Assembly (NCBI RefSeq): GCF_900456975.1 | Contig: NZ_UGYM01000002.1 | Coordinates: 868,001-932,000 of the forward strand | Direction of reading: 5' to 3' | Source: Shewanella baltica | GTDB taxonomy: Bacteria; Pseudomonadota; Gammaproteobacteria; Enterobacterales; Shewanellaceae | Length of the DNA stretch: 64,000 nt | Part shown: piece after piece, positions 32,600 through 41,362 of the stretch | Layout: each line of letters opens with the position of its first letter | Position numbering within the stretch: position 1 is the first letter of the stretch | Notes under the pieces: generated by a model | What the model was told of the DNA's origin: nothing | Seen by the model: the letters and a program-made list of their open reading frames with translations, nothing else | Database searches by the model: none | Made by a program: the position numbers and the translations under genes

Positions 32600-34895
32600 T
32601 TTTCGCGCACGGCTGATTTTAGTTTTCTTTATTGTGCTGACTCTAGTGCAGTTTGCCACGGCATTTTCTGTATTGACGGCGACCGAAAGGGACAACTTTT
32701 TACAGCAACAAAAAAGTTTAGATATTGGTGCAAATGTGTTTCTCGAAGTCCTTTCGAATCGCGGTATTCAGCTCAGCCAAAGTTTGTCCGTGCTCAGTGC
32801 CGATTTTGGTTTTAAGCGCGCGATTGCCACCGGCGAGCAAGAAACCATTGAGTCAGTGTTATCCAATCACGGTTCTCGTATCGGCGCCGACGCTGCTGTG
32901 TTGTTATCACCTAAAGGGGAGCTCTTGACCTCGAGTCTACCCGGACTCACTCAGGATGACATTCAATCCTTATTCGATATGACCACCAGCAATAACAATG
33001 CTTTAGCTATCCTCAATTTTGATCATGCCAGCTATCAGTTTGTGTTGCAGCCCGTGAAGGCGCCGACCTTGATTGCTTGGGTCGGAATGGGATTCCTATT
33101 GGATGAGAAAGTCGCCCAACAAGCTAAAGCCATTACCGGTATCGATGTCAGCTTTGTCAATCAAGCCACGGGTCGCACCGAAATCGCGTCAACCTTATCC
33201 GACGATGAAAAACGCAGTGTGGTAGAGCAGGCGAGCCTATTCCCCAGTCTACTGAAAATGCCCAGTGAGAACATTCCCGTGGATTATCTGTCCATGGCGA
33301 TCAAACTTTATGATCATAACGGCAGCCAATTAGCCCTATTGCATCAGTCAAACCTTAAGTGGCAGCAAAGTTATCAGCATCTACGCAATAATATGTTGCT
33401 GATTTTTGCCTTGACCTTAGCGCTGGCGATTGTGATTGCGATTTGGTTGTCGGGCAGTTTGACTGAGCCCGTGCATCAACTGGTAACTTATGCCCGTAAA
33501 ATTGGTCAAGGTAAGCAGCCTGGCAGTATTCAAGGTGCGCCAGCAGAACTGCGGGTGTTGGCCAAAAGTTTGTCCTTGATGCGTGACGATATTGAAGCGC
33601 GGGAAAAGGATTTAGTCTATCAATCCCGCCACGACAGTTTGACGGGGTTGCTCAATCGTTTTGCGGCAAAACAGCATTTAGCGGATCTTAAACATGAGCT
33701 ATCCGGCGCTATGGTATTGCTGGATATTAAACATTTTCGCCATATCAACGACATTATCGGTTTTGCTAACGCCGATACTTTGTTGCTGCTTTTTGCCCGT
33801 CGCTTAGAGCAATTAGCCCCGACTCCAGATTTACTCGCGCGATTAGACGGCGACTCATTTTTACTCCTGTATAGCCAAGGCATTCGTCCCGAGCACTTGC
33901 TGAAATCATTGGATATGTTGGAGTCGCCATTTCCAATCCAAGGCTCAAATATCTCTCTTACCGTGCGGGCGGGATTACTTGAAATCGATGGTAATGGTGC
34001 CGATATCGATGTGTTAGTACGCCGCGCCGAAATTGCCCTCAATCAAGCCTGTCTCGAGGAGCAACGCATTGTCAGTTATCGTCAGGGCGCCGATGAGAAA
34101 TACCAGCGTGAGCTGACTATTATCCGCGATTTGCCCATAGGTTTGGCGCAAAACCAACTCTATCTCGTGTTTCAACCTAAGGTGGATTTACACTTAAATC
34201 AGTGTACTGGCGCCGAGGCACTGATCCGCTGGCAGCATCCAACCTTAGGGTTTATTCCGCCCGATGAGTTTATTCAACTCGCTGAAAACTCTGGCAACAT
34301 TGATATCGTCAGCCAATGGGTGTTGCAGCAGGCGATCAAACAATTAGTCGCATGGCAGCAGCGAGGTATGCAGCTAAAACTGGCCATTAACCTGTCGGCC
34401 CATGATTTAGCCGATACCCGTTTGCCGAATCAAATTGCTAGTTTATTAAAAGATAATAATCTGCCAAGCGGCGCACTCTGCATCGAAGTTACCGAAGGCG
34501 CTGTGATGAAAGATGCACAGACTGTGGTGAGCGTATTGCAGCGATTCCGTGACATGGGTGTATCCGTCGCCATCGATGACTTTGGCACGGGGCATTCATC
34601 CTTAGCTTATTTGAAAATTTTGCCCGTCAATGAAGTGAAGATTGATCGTAGCTTTATCAAAGACATGCTCACGAATAGCCAAGATGTGATGATAGTGAAC
34701 ACGAGCATTCAGTTGATCCACGGTCTAGGGTTTACCGTCGTGGCCGAAGGGGTTGAGGAACCAGAAGGTGTTGACATCCTGCGTAACCTCAATTGCGACA
34801 TCATCCAAGGCTATGTGTTTTCAAAACCCTTAAAAGCGGCTGAATTTGATCTGTGGTTTGAAGCGTTTAACCATGCAAATCCCTCAGACACATAA
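32589..34895 (+). CDS. Membrane-bound sensor GGDEF/EAL protein, probable c-di-GMP phosphodiesterase
   Basis: This protein of about 768 residues has a first membrane helix (about 6-27), a periplasmic sensor of about 240 residues (CACHE-like by layout), a second helix (NMLLIFALTLALAIVIAIWLSG), a HAMP linker (LTEPVHQLVTYARKIGQG), a GGDEF domain and an EAL domain. The GGDEF motif is LDGDSF, so it is degenerate and probably not a cyclase. The EAL catalytic motifs (AEALIRWQHP, the Asn of AINLSAHDL, IEVTEGA, DDFGTGHSSLAYL, EVKIDRS, AEGVEEPE) are intact. ATG 32589 was chosen because the first helix then starts at once; ATG 32568 and a further upstream start at 32517 are possible. It overlaps the copper protein gene by 11 bases, implying coupled translation. 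Confidence 0.88.
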   Translation: MLNSFRARLILVFFIVLTLVQFATAFSVLTATERDNFLQQQKSLDIGANVFLEVLSNRGIQLSQSLSVLSADFGFKRAIATGEQETIESVLSNHGSRIGADAAVLLSPKGELLTSSLPGLTQDDIQSLFDMTTSNNNALAILNFDHASYQFVLQPVKAPTLIAWVGMGFLLDEKVAQQAKAITGIDVSFVNQATGRTEIASTLSDDEKRSVVEQASLFPSLLKMPSENIPVDYLSMAIKLYDHNGSQLALLHQSNLKWQQSYQHLRNNMLLIFALTLALAIVIAIWLSGSLTEPVHQLVTYARKIGQGKQPGSIQGAPAELRVLAKSLSLMRDDIEAREKDLVYQSRHDSLTGLLNRFAAKQHLADLKHELSGAMVLLDIKHFRHINDIIGFANADTLLLLFARRLEQLAPTPDLLARLDGDSFLLLYSQGIRPEHLLKSLDMLESPFPIQGSNISLTVRAGLLEIDGNGADIDVLVRRAEIALNQACLEEQRIVSYRQGADEKYQRELTIIRDLPIGLAQNQLYLVFQPKVDLHLNQCTGAEALIRWQHPTLGFIPPDEFIQLAENSGNIDIVSQWVLQQAIKQLVAWQQRGMQLKLAINLSAHDLADTRLPNQIASLLKDNNLPSGALCIEVTEGAVMKDAQTVVSVLQRFRDMGVSVAIDDFGTGHSSLAYLKILPVNEVKIDRSFIKDMLTNSQDVMIVNTSIQLIHGLGFTVVAEGVEEPEGVDILRNLNCDIIQGYVFSKPLKAAEFDLWFEAFNHANPSDT

Positions 34896-34968
34896 GTTAA
34901 TTTACCCAAGAAAGCGCACAAAAGGCGTTAAAATTAGACGTCTTCGAAAGAATAAAGCGGAGTAGCGA

Positions 34969-35850
34969 GTGAACATTGCCATGAATGCATTGAAGTTGAA
35001 TTCATTAGCTTGGAATTATTTGAAGGCTTTGCCTTGCCTGTGTTTACTATTGGGCACAGTCCCTGCATTTGCCGAAGGTAGCCGCGTGGTTGCGACTGGC
35101 GGCGGGACGACGATTGAGGGCAGTGCTGGCGGTGGCATAGTGCCGTGGGCGGTGATCAACGGTTATGGCAGTAGCGATGAATGGTCCGCTACGGCGATGG
35201 CGACAGGCGTTTATGTCGATGACTTTTCGCTGAAAGTGATTGGCGCTTCCTTGAGTTTTGATAATCGATTCGAACTGAGTTTAGCGCGGCAAACCTTTGA
35301 TTTAGATACTATGGGCGGCGAGTTAGGCCAAGATATCTTTGGGGTAAAATACAAGCTTGCCGGCGAGTTACTTTATACGGCTATGCCGCAAATCACCTTA
35401 GGTGCCCAGTATAAAAGAGTCGATGACTTTGCGATTCCTCTGGCGGTTGGGGCGCGGGATGATTGGGGGTTAGATGTGTATATTGCGGCCAGCAAAGTAT
35501 TTTTCGATGCGGTGGCGGGGCGCAATTTATTACTTAATGGTACCGTGCGCGCGACCAAGGCGAATCAAACGGGTTTATTGGGTTTTGGTACCCAAGCCAG
35601 TAATGATTACCAGTTTGTGCTCGAAGCGTCTGCGGCGGTATTGCTGACGGATAATGTGGCGCTGGGTATCGAATATCGCCAGAAACCCAATGAGTTAGCT
35701 TTTGCCCGTGAAGATGATTGGCAGGATGTGTTTTTAGCGTGGTTTATCAATAAGCATCTTTCCGTGGTCACGGCTTATGCGAATTTAGGCAGTATTGCGG
35801 GTTTTGCCGATCAGCAAGGTTGGTATGTGTCGGTAGAGGGAACACTATGA
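34969..35850 (+). CDS. DUF3034-family outer-membrane-like protein
   Basis: This 293-residue exported protein has a signal peptide (hydrophobic to about residue 35, cleaved near AFAEGS). The mature part consists of alternating beta strands with aromatic residues and ends in YVSVEGTL, as expected for an outer-membrane beta-barrel. The GGGTTIEGSAGGGIVPWAVINGYG opening is characteristic of DUF3034. Function is unknown. The start is GTG 34969, supported by GCGGAGTAGCGA; ATG 34981 is an alternative. Its last four bases overlap the ATG of the haemoglobin gene (ATGA), so the two are translationally coupled. It could be the outer-membrane part of the copper/globin operon. Confidence 0.85.
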   Translation: MNIAMNALKLNSLAWNYLKALPCLCLLLGTVPAFAEGSRVVATGGGTTIEGSAGGGIVPWAVINGYGSSDEWSATAMATGVYVDDFSLKVIGASLSFDNRFELSLARQTFDLDTMGGELGQDIFGVKYKLAGELLYTAMPQITLGAQYKRVDDFAIPLAVGARDDWGLDVYIAASKVFFDAVAGRNLLLNGTVRATKANQTGLLGFGTQASNDYQFVLEASAAVLLTDNVALGIEYRQKPNELAFAREDDWQDVFLAWFINKHLSVVTAYANLGSIAGFADQQGWYVSVEGTL

Positions 35851-36323
35851 GTCGTTTATTGCTGAAGCTATTACCTGTCGCCGCTTTGCTTTTTTTCACT
35901 GGTTGCGCAGTGCAAACGGCTGAAACATCGGCGCCACAGGTTAACTCAAATAATGACACCTCAAGCCCGCAAACCTTATACCAAGCGCTAGGTGGTGAAG
36001 CCGGTTTATCGGCGATTGTCGATGGTTTACTTGCCCGCATAGCAACCGATCCACGCATAGTGCATCACTTCCAAGAGACGGATATTGCGTTATTTCGTGA
36101 GCGCGCCATTGAGCATTTTTGTCTGGTTGCTGATGGCGGTTGTGTGTATCACGGTGAAAATATGGCACTGAGTCATCAAGGGTTGAATATTACTCAGGCG
36201 GATTTTGATGCCTTAGTGGGCCATTTAATTGAATCGATGAAGGAGCAACACATACCATTATCGACCCGCAATGCCCTCCTAAAACGTCTCGCACCTATGT
36301 ATTCGGACATTACCTATCATTAG
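35847..36323 (+). CDS. Group 1 truncated haemoglobin, lipoprotein form
   Basis: This 158-residue protein begins with a lipoprotein signal, MSRLLLKLLPVAALLFFTGC (acylated Cys20), followed by a 20-residue linker. The truncated globin domain starts SPQTLYQALGGEAGLSAIVDGLLARI and has the proximal-helix segment YHGENMALSHQGLNIT with the haem-ligand His at about 110. Most truncated globins are cytoplasmic; this one should be anchored in the envelope facing the periplasm. ATG 35847 overlaps the stop of the DUF3034 gene. It is the last gene of the operon, before the terminator at 36363-36396. The ligand may be NO or O2; this is inference from the family. Confidence 0.9.
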   Translation: MSRLLLKLLPVAALLFFTGCAVQTAETSAPQVNSNNDTSSPQTLYQALGGEAGLSAIVDGLLARIATDPRIVHHFQETDIALFRERAIEHFCLVADGGCVYHGENMALSHQGLNITQADFDALVGHLIESMKEQHIPLSTRNALLKRLAPMYSDITYH

Positions 36324-36362
36324 AGGTGTTGTAACTTTGATGGCTAAAATAGTGAATTTAAG

Positions 36363-36396
36363 ATGCTGCTGTCGTGATCGATAGCAGCATTTTTTA
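36363..36396 (+). terminator. Rho-independent terminator after the haemoglobin gene
   Basis: ATGCTGCT and AGCAGCAT arms, extended inward by GTCG/CGAT-type pairing, are followed by TTTTT. It closes the copper/EAL/DUF3034/globin operon. Confidence 0.85.
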
Positions 36397-36402
36397 TGGG
36401 TG

Positions 36403-36876
36403 CTAGAGCAAGAGCGCTGCATCGATGGGGTGAAATTGAGACGCTGCATCCCTTAAGGATTTAGCCGTCAGGGTAGGAACGCCATAGACTTGGGTTTCAA
36501 CGCCATATTTTTGATGGATTTTTTGCAGCAATAAATCGAAATCGCCATCACCAGACAATAAGATAACAGTATCCACTTCACTCGCCGCTTCCATAATATC
36601 GATAGTGATCCCCACATCCCAGTCGCCTTTGGCCGAGCCATCGCTGCGCTGAATGAAAGGTTTTAACTTCACCTCAAAGCCTATGTACTTTAACGCGTCC
36701 TGGAATTTTAACTGCCCATCGTCCCCCTTGTGGATGGCATAAGCCACGGCCAACGCTATGTCGCCTTCGTAACCTAAGTGTTGCCATAATTTACGGTAAT
36801 TAAATTGGCGGCCATAGGCTTCACGGCAGGTGTAATAGATGTTTTGTACATCCACAAATAAAGCGATTTTCTTCAC
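36403..36876 (-). CDS. NYN-domain (LabA/DUF88-like) putative ribonuclease
   Basis: This 157-residue NYN (PIN-like) domain protein has metal-binding acidic residues in LFVDVQNIYY (N-terminus), GDWDVGITIDIMEAA (middle) and LLSGDGDFDLLLQ, followed by VYGVP at the strand near the end. NYN proteins are predicted or shown to be RNases acting on RNA or tRNA. The whole family core is present and nothing is fused. It stands alone, convergent with the globin operon. The physiological substrate is unknown. Confidence 0.88.
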   Translation of the reverse strand: MKKIALFVDVQNIYYTCREAYGRQFNYRKLWQHLGYEGDIALAVAYAIHKGDDGQLKFQDALKYIGFEVKLKPFIQRSDGSAKGDWDVGITIDIMEAASEVDTVILLSGDGDFDLLLQKIHQKYGVETQVYGVPTLTAKSLRDAASQFHPIDAALLL

Positions 36877-37170
36877 AGAGTACTCACGTCAGTAGCAGCT
36901 AAGGCATGACTATAACACAGACTGGTGTGGCCTTTTTTGAAAGGCGCGAAAGTGTGAACTTTACTGAGTCATTTCCAGCGCGAGCATGTTCTATGTACTT
37001 ACATTTTACGCTCATAATGCCAATGAACCGTTTGATTTATCAGCATTGCTACTTCATATACGACTGAAAAATAATCCCTTTAATGCCTAGTTTAACCAGC
37101 GTGCCTAAACGCAGGCTGTGGGCAAAGATTAACGCAGGATTGAATCGAGCAGGGGAATCGTTTTTGTTTG

Positions 37171-38034
37171 CTAGCGGCCTTGATGATGTTTTTGATATTC
37201 GCCCGGTGACATGCCGCTGAGCTTTTTAAAGTAGCGGCCCATGTGGCTTTGATTAGCGAAGCCATTATTGAGGGCGATATCGGTCAAGGATTGCGTTGAA
37301 TGACTCAAGCTTTGTTTGACCTTTTCGATGCGCACTTGCAGCAAATACTCCTGCGGCGTCATCGCAAATTGGCATTTAAACATGCGGCAAAAATGGTACT
37401 CGCTAAGCTGGGCAATCTCGGCCAGTTCAGACAAGTAAATCTGCCGATGTGAATGGCAATAAATAAACTCTTTGATCGCTTTAGCCACTTTAGGTGCTAG
37501 CCCGCCCTTGATTGGCCCCACCGACAAATTAAAGCCGGAACTTTGTAGTAACGTCACCAGCACAGTGTCTGTTACCTGTTCCATCATTAGATGGTTATCA
37601 CTGGTCTGCCAATTGAGCCCGGCAACTTGATGCCTAAATAGCGCCTCTAACCTCGGATTATCGACAAAGGTCAGTTCAGGTAAACGTACTTGGCGTGGAT
37701 CTTTATCAAAGACTCGCACCGCCAATTTCTTCAGATGTTCATCGCTAAAATACAAATGCATAAATTGCTGCGGTTGCCCCAGTTGCCAATGGCTTTGGCA
37801 GCCTTGGGGCATAAGGCAAAACTTGCTGGGCGCGCCATAGTCGGCTTTGATATCGGTTCTGTGGGTTTCGTAGCCGCCATCCAGATACATGCTCAGCGTG
37901 TGTTGTGTGTCGTTTTGGTAATACAAACGCTCGCCCGCATTTTGATAATGGGCCCAAGATAAATCCTCCGTAATCACTTGTTGGCGAAGACAGGTTTTAG
38001 CAGATTTATCAAAACTGGTGTATTTGGGCTCCAT
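37171..38034 (-). CDS. AraC-family transcriptional regulator
   Basis: This 287-residue regulator has an N-terminal sensing domain (about 1-180) and a C-terminal pair of helix-turn-helices (AKAIKEFIYCHSHRQIYLSELAEIAQLSEYHFCRMFKCQFAMTPQEYLLQVRIEKVK, then LTDIALNNGFANQSHMGRYFKKLSGMSPGEY). ATG 38034 follows AAGGACCCC. It is divergent from a DMT-family exporter gene across 194 bp, so it is probably that exporter's regulator. The 294 bp downstream (36877-37170) hold no recognised feature. Confidence 0.9.
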   Translation of the reverse strand: MEPKYTSFDKSAKTCLRQQVITEDLSWAHYQNAGERLYYQNDTQHTLSMYLDGGYETHRTDIKADYGAPSKFCLMPQGCQSHWQLGQPQQFMHLYFSDEHLKKLAVRVFDKDPRQVRLPELTFVDNPRLEALFRHQVAGLNWQTSDNHLMMEQVTDTVLVTLLQSSGFNLSVGPIKGGLAPKVAKAIKEFIYCHSHRQIYLSELAEIAQLSEYHFCRMFKCQFAMTPQEYLLQVRIEKVKQSLSHSTQSLTDIALNNGFANQSHMGRYFKKLSGMSPGEYQKHHQGR

Positions 38035-38228
38035 GGGGTCCTTGTTATCTCACTGGCTAAGTGTTTTGTCTGTCCAAATTATCGCACTTATTAACGCGGC
38101 TCAACGTTCGCTCGCGATTAAAACCGCAATATCGTGTTATGACCCACAAGATGGTGACATAAGGACGAAAGCCATCGCTGTATAGTTCGCCTAATTAAGT
38201 ATTTTATGAAGGTGAGGGGGGGCTCATT

Positions 38229-39140
38229 ATGGCTGCTGTGATGTATTTGCTGATGATTTTTGTGTGGGGTTTTTCGTGGATTGCCATTAAGTGGCAGCAC
38301 GGTGAGGTGGCGACGGAAGTCTCGATTTTTTATCGCTTCGCGATAGCGAGCCTGTTGATGTTCGCCATCGGCTTTGCCTTTAACAAGCTGCAAACGGTAA
38401 AGCTTAGGCAGCATCCTTGGTTTGCACTGCAAGGTGTGTGTCTATTTTGTTTGAATTTTATCGCGTTTTATACTGCAACCCATTATATCGCCAGCGGTTT
38501 AACGGCGGTGATTATGGCCACTGCGCCCATTTTTAATGCGATACATGGCCGCATTTTTTACGGCACGCCCACTACCCGCAACTTTTGGTTAGGAGTCAGT
38601 GTCGGTCTGGGGGGCGTTATCTTACTCTTTGGCGCCGATTTGCTCGCGACTCAGTGGTCACAAACCTTAGTGTGGGGCTTACTGTTTTCGCTGCTAGGTA
38701 CGTGGTTTTTCTCGATTGGCAATATGCTCAGCATGCGTAACTCGCGCGATAATGTGTCGCCTTTTACCTCGACAGCATATGCCATGTGCTACGGCAGTGC
38801 GGCGTTACTGCTGATCATCTGGTTTAAAGGTTTAAGCTTTAGTTTACCGCTAACAACGAGTTATCTTGGCAGCCTGTTCTACTTAGCCGTTGTCGCCTCT
38901 GTGATTGGCTTTACCGCTTATTTGATCTTGGTTGAGCGAATTGGCGCTAACGCAGCGGCGTATCTGTTGGTGATAACCCCTGTGGTGGCGCTTAGTGTAT
39001 CGAGTGTGTTTGAGGATTATCACTGGACTTGGTATTCAAGTGTGGGACTCTTGCTGGTCGCGCTCGGTAACATGTTAACGCGCCGCCAACGACCGCTTGC
39101 TTGGTTTAAGTCTTCTACCACGCCAGCGCTGAAAGCCTAA
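38229..39140 (+). CDS. EamA/DMT-family exporter
   Basis: This 303-residue inner-membrane protein has ten predicted helices in two EamA repeats: MYLLMIFVWGFSWIAIKWQHGEV to about 140 for the first, and VWGLLFSLLGTWFFSIGNM to about 290 for the second. DMT proteins of this group export amino acids, metabolites or drugs. The ATG at 38229 is preceded by GGTGAGGGGGGG. A divergent AraC gene lies on the left and another AraC gene converges from the right. The substrate is unknown. Confidence 0.88.
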   Translation: MAAVMYLLMIFVWGFSWIAIKWQHGEVATEVSIFYRFAIASLLMFAIGFAFNKLQTVKLRQHPWFALQGVCLFCLNFIAFYTATHYIASGLTAVIMATAPIFNAIHGRIFYGTPTTRNFWLGVSVGLGGVILLFGADLLATQWSQTLVWGLLFSLLGTWFFSIGNMLSMRNSRDNVSPFTSTAYAMCYGSAALLLIIWFKGLSFSLPLTTSYLGSLFYLAVVASVIGFTAYLILVERIGANAAAYLLVITPVVALSVSSVFEDYHWTWYSSVGLLLVALGNMLTRRQRPLAWFKSSTTPALKA

Positions 39141-39212
39141 CGTCGCAGCTAGCGTCATGATGCACATGAGGAAAGGCTCGATTCGACGATTATAAGTCAG
39201 TTGAGCCAGTAC

Positions 39213-39980
39213 TTATTTGAAATATTGTGCCGGTGTGGTGCCGGTATATTGCTTAAAAAAGCTGATAAAGGCACTGTCACTGGAAAATTGTAGATTAAAG
39301 CCCACCTGCGCCACCGATTTCCCCGCCGCCAATTGTTCAATGGCCGAGAGTAAACGCCATTGCTGGCGCCATGCTTGATAAGCCATTCCCGTCTGTGCGC
39401 TAAAAATACGGCTAATTGTGCGTTCACTGGCTCCGATTTCTACTGCCATATCCTTAAGATTGGCTGGCGGTTTTTGGTGTAGCTGCAGTTGCGCAAGCCA
39501 GGTTTTTAAACGTTTATCCTGTGGGAGGGGTAAAGCCAGATTTTCTTCCGCGGCATTGCCCAATTCTTCGCAGAGCAGCAAAAAGGCATTGTGCTGAGTG
39601 CTTCTTGGTTTGTCCCAAGGCCAAAACGACATAGTGTCGATTAACGCTTTGAGTAGCGGGTTTACATGGAAAATAGTGACTTTATCGGGCAATGAAGTGA
39701 CGGTTTCTGGTTCAAAGTAGAGTGAGCGATAGGCAACCACATTACGCATGGTGACGCTGTGCTTAACGCCAGCTGGCAACCAAGCCGCGCGCGTTGGCGG
39801 TAACACCATTTGAGTCTCGGCTAGGGTGAATCTCATCACGCCTGTGGGGGCATACAGCAGTTGTGCTTTTCTGTGGTAATGCACTCCCGAGTCGTGTTCG
39901 CCCATATCTGCGGCAATGCCAATGACCAGATTATTCAGCTGGTCTGGATTAAATTGCTGTTCAGGTAGAATAAAGGCCAT
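39213..39980 (-). CDS. AraC-family transcriptional regulator
   Basis: This 255-residue regulator has an N-terminal cupin-like domain (HYHRKAQLLYAPTGVMRFTLAETQMVLPPTRAAWLPAG) and a C-terminal AraC DNA-binding domain (NLKDMAVEIGASERTISRIFSAQTGMAYQAWRQQWRL, FSSDSAFISFFKQYTGTTPAQYF). It matches the class of AraC repressors found divergent to MFS drug or metabolite pumps (NimR-like). The ATG at 39980 follows AGGACAAA. An MFS exporter gene begins 142 bp away on the other strand. Confidence 0.9.
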   Translation of the reverse strand: MAFILPEQQFNPDQLNNLVIGIAADMGEHDSGVHYHRKAQLLYAPTGVMRFTLAETQMVLPPTRAAWLPAGVKHSVTMRNVVAYRSLYFEPETVTSLPDKVTIFHVNPLLKALIDTMSFWPWDKPRSTQHNAFLLLCEELGNAAEENLALPLPQDKRLKTWLAQLQLHQKPPANLKDMAVEIGASERTISRIFSAQTGMAYQAWRQQWRLLSAIEQLAAGKSVAQVGFNLQFSSDSAFISFFKQYTGTTPAQYFK

Positions 39981-40122
39981 TTTGTCCTATTTTTGATGTT
40001 TTTTGTCTAAGTGTTGCTAATGGACACATTTGGATTTTATCTATACTGCGCCATCTTTGACAAGTATGGAGCGACATTTCGGTAAACCAACTCATTTGGA
40101 TGACTGAAATGGACTAAAAATC

Positions 40123-41286
40123 ATGAATATAAAACCACCATTAGGGCTCGTTGTGCTGCTAATGATGTTTCCGCAAATTATGGAAACCATTTATAGCCCT
40201 GCTTTGCCTAATATTGCAGAAAACTTTGCGGTGTCGGTTGCTGGCGCATCGCAAACCTTATCTGTGTACTTTATGGCCTTTGCCATCGGCGTATTTTGCT
40301 GGGGCCGCTTAGCCGACATTATTGGTCGCCGTAAAGCGATGCTCGCTGGATTAGTCTGTTATGCCATTGGCTCAGCGTTAGCCTTGATGGTTAGCGACTT
40401 TAGCCTGTTGTTGATGGCCCGCGTATTGTCGGCCTTTGGCGCGGCAGTGGGGTCTGTGATTACCCAAACTATGATGCGTGACAGTTATAGCGGAGAGGAA
40501 TTAGCGAAAGTACTTTCTGTGATGGGGATGTCACTTGGAATAAGCCCTGTTATCGGATTGCTATTGGGCAGTGTTCTCAGTGCGTATTGGGGATATCAAG
40601 GTGTGTTTGTCGCACTCATGGTCTCTGCAATCGTATTATTATTTTTGTCGGTAAAATATCTACCCGAAACCAAACCCGCACACACCCAGAAAATCGCGAT
40701 AGGCGAGTTAGCGATTAAGATGCTTACCGACAGCGGGATTATTAAGAACACCTTGTTGGTAGCGGCGTTTAATCTGATGTGGTTTAGCTACTTTTCACTG
40801 GCGCCATTTATGTTTGAGGCGCAAGGGTTATCGACGCTCGCCTTTGGTACCAGTGGCTTACTGTTAGGCTTTGGTACATTCCTTGGCAGTTATGTTAATA
40901 AAATAATGCTGGGTCGAGGCCACACTGGTGCACGACTGGTTCGCTTAGCCAGTGCTATTGCACTTGTCGGTGGATTGGGGATTTGGCTGATCCAATCGAC
41001 CTTTATAGGGCTGAATAATGTTTACTTTTTAGCGCCTATGCTATTGATTGTGATTGCTTACGGTATCGCGATTCCGAACATACTCAGCTCTGCTTTGGCA
41101 AGCTACCGTACCTATGCGGGCTCTGCTGGTGCACTCTTCGGACTGTTTTATTACATTCTGTTGGGACTGGGTTTAGGCGGCACGGGAATCGTTCACCATT
41201 TAGGTATGGTGATTACGTTAAGTGCACTGCTTTGTGTTGGCTTAGGTTTACATTTTGGCTTAGCCAATAAAGTAAAAAATGCTTAA
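40123..41286 (+). CDS. MFS exporter (Bcr/CflA-like)
   Basis: This 387-residue protein has twelve predicted helices. It carries the DHA1 marks: IYSPALPNIAENFAVSVAGASQTLSVYFMAFAIGVFCWGRLADIIGRRKAM (helices 1-2 and loop motif A) and SPVIGLLLGSVLSAYWGYQGVF (motif C, antiporter type). It probably exports a drug or metabolite using the proton gradient, under the divergent AraC regulator. It ends at a strong terminator. Confidence 0.9.
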   Translation: MNIKPPLGLVVLLMMFPQIMETIYSPALPNIAENFAVSVAGASQTLSVYFMAFAIGVFCWGRLADIIGRRKAMLAGLVCYAIGSALALMVSDFSLLLMARVLSAFGAAVGSVITQTMMRDSYSGEELAKVLSVMGMSLGISPVIGLLLGSVLSAYWGYQGVFVALMVSAIVLLFLSVKYLPETKPAHTQKIAIGELAIKMLTDSGIIKNTLLVAAFNLMWFSYFSLAPFMFEAQGLSTLAFGTSGLLLGFGTFLGSYVNKIMLGRGHTGARLVRLASAIALVGGLGIWLIQSTFIGLNNVYFLAPMLLIVIAYGIAIPNILSSALASYRTYAGSAGALFGLFYYILLGLGLGGTGIVHHLGMVITLSALLCVGLGLHFGLANKVKNA

Positions 41287-41297
41287 GACGTAAATGA

Positions 41298-41332
41298 GAA
41301 AAAGCCAAGGCACTCAGTGCCTTGGCTTTTTG
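41298..41332. terminator. Bidirectional rho-independent terminator
   Basis: AAAAAGCCAAGGCACT and AGTGCCTTGGCTTTTT form a perfect stem around a short loop, with A and T runs at both ends. It serves the MFS gene and the convergent RND operon. Confidence 0.92.
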
Positions 41333-41362
41333 TTATGTGATTATCAACAGCTATGAGTAGCG

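Noticed and set aside
38118..38432. 104-codon minus-strand frame
   Set aside because: It overlaps the start of the DMT exporter gene on the other strand and has no domain.
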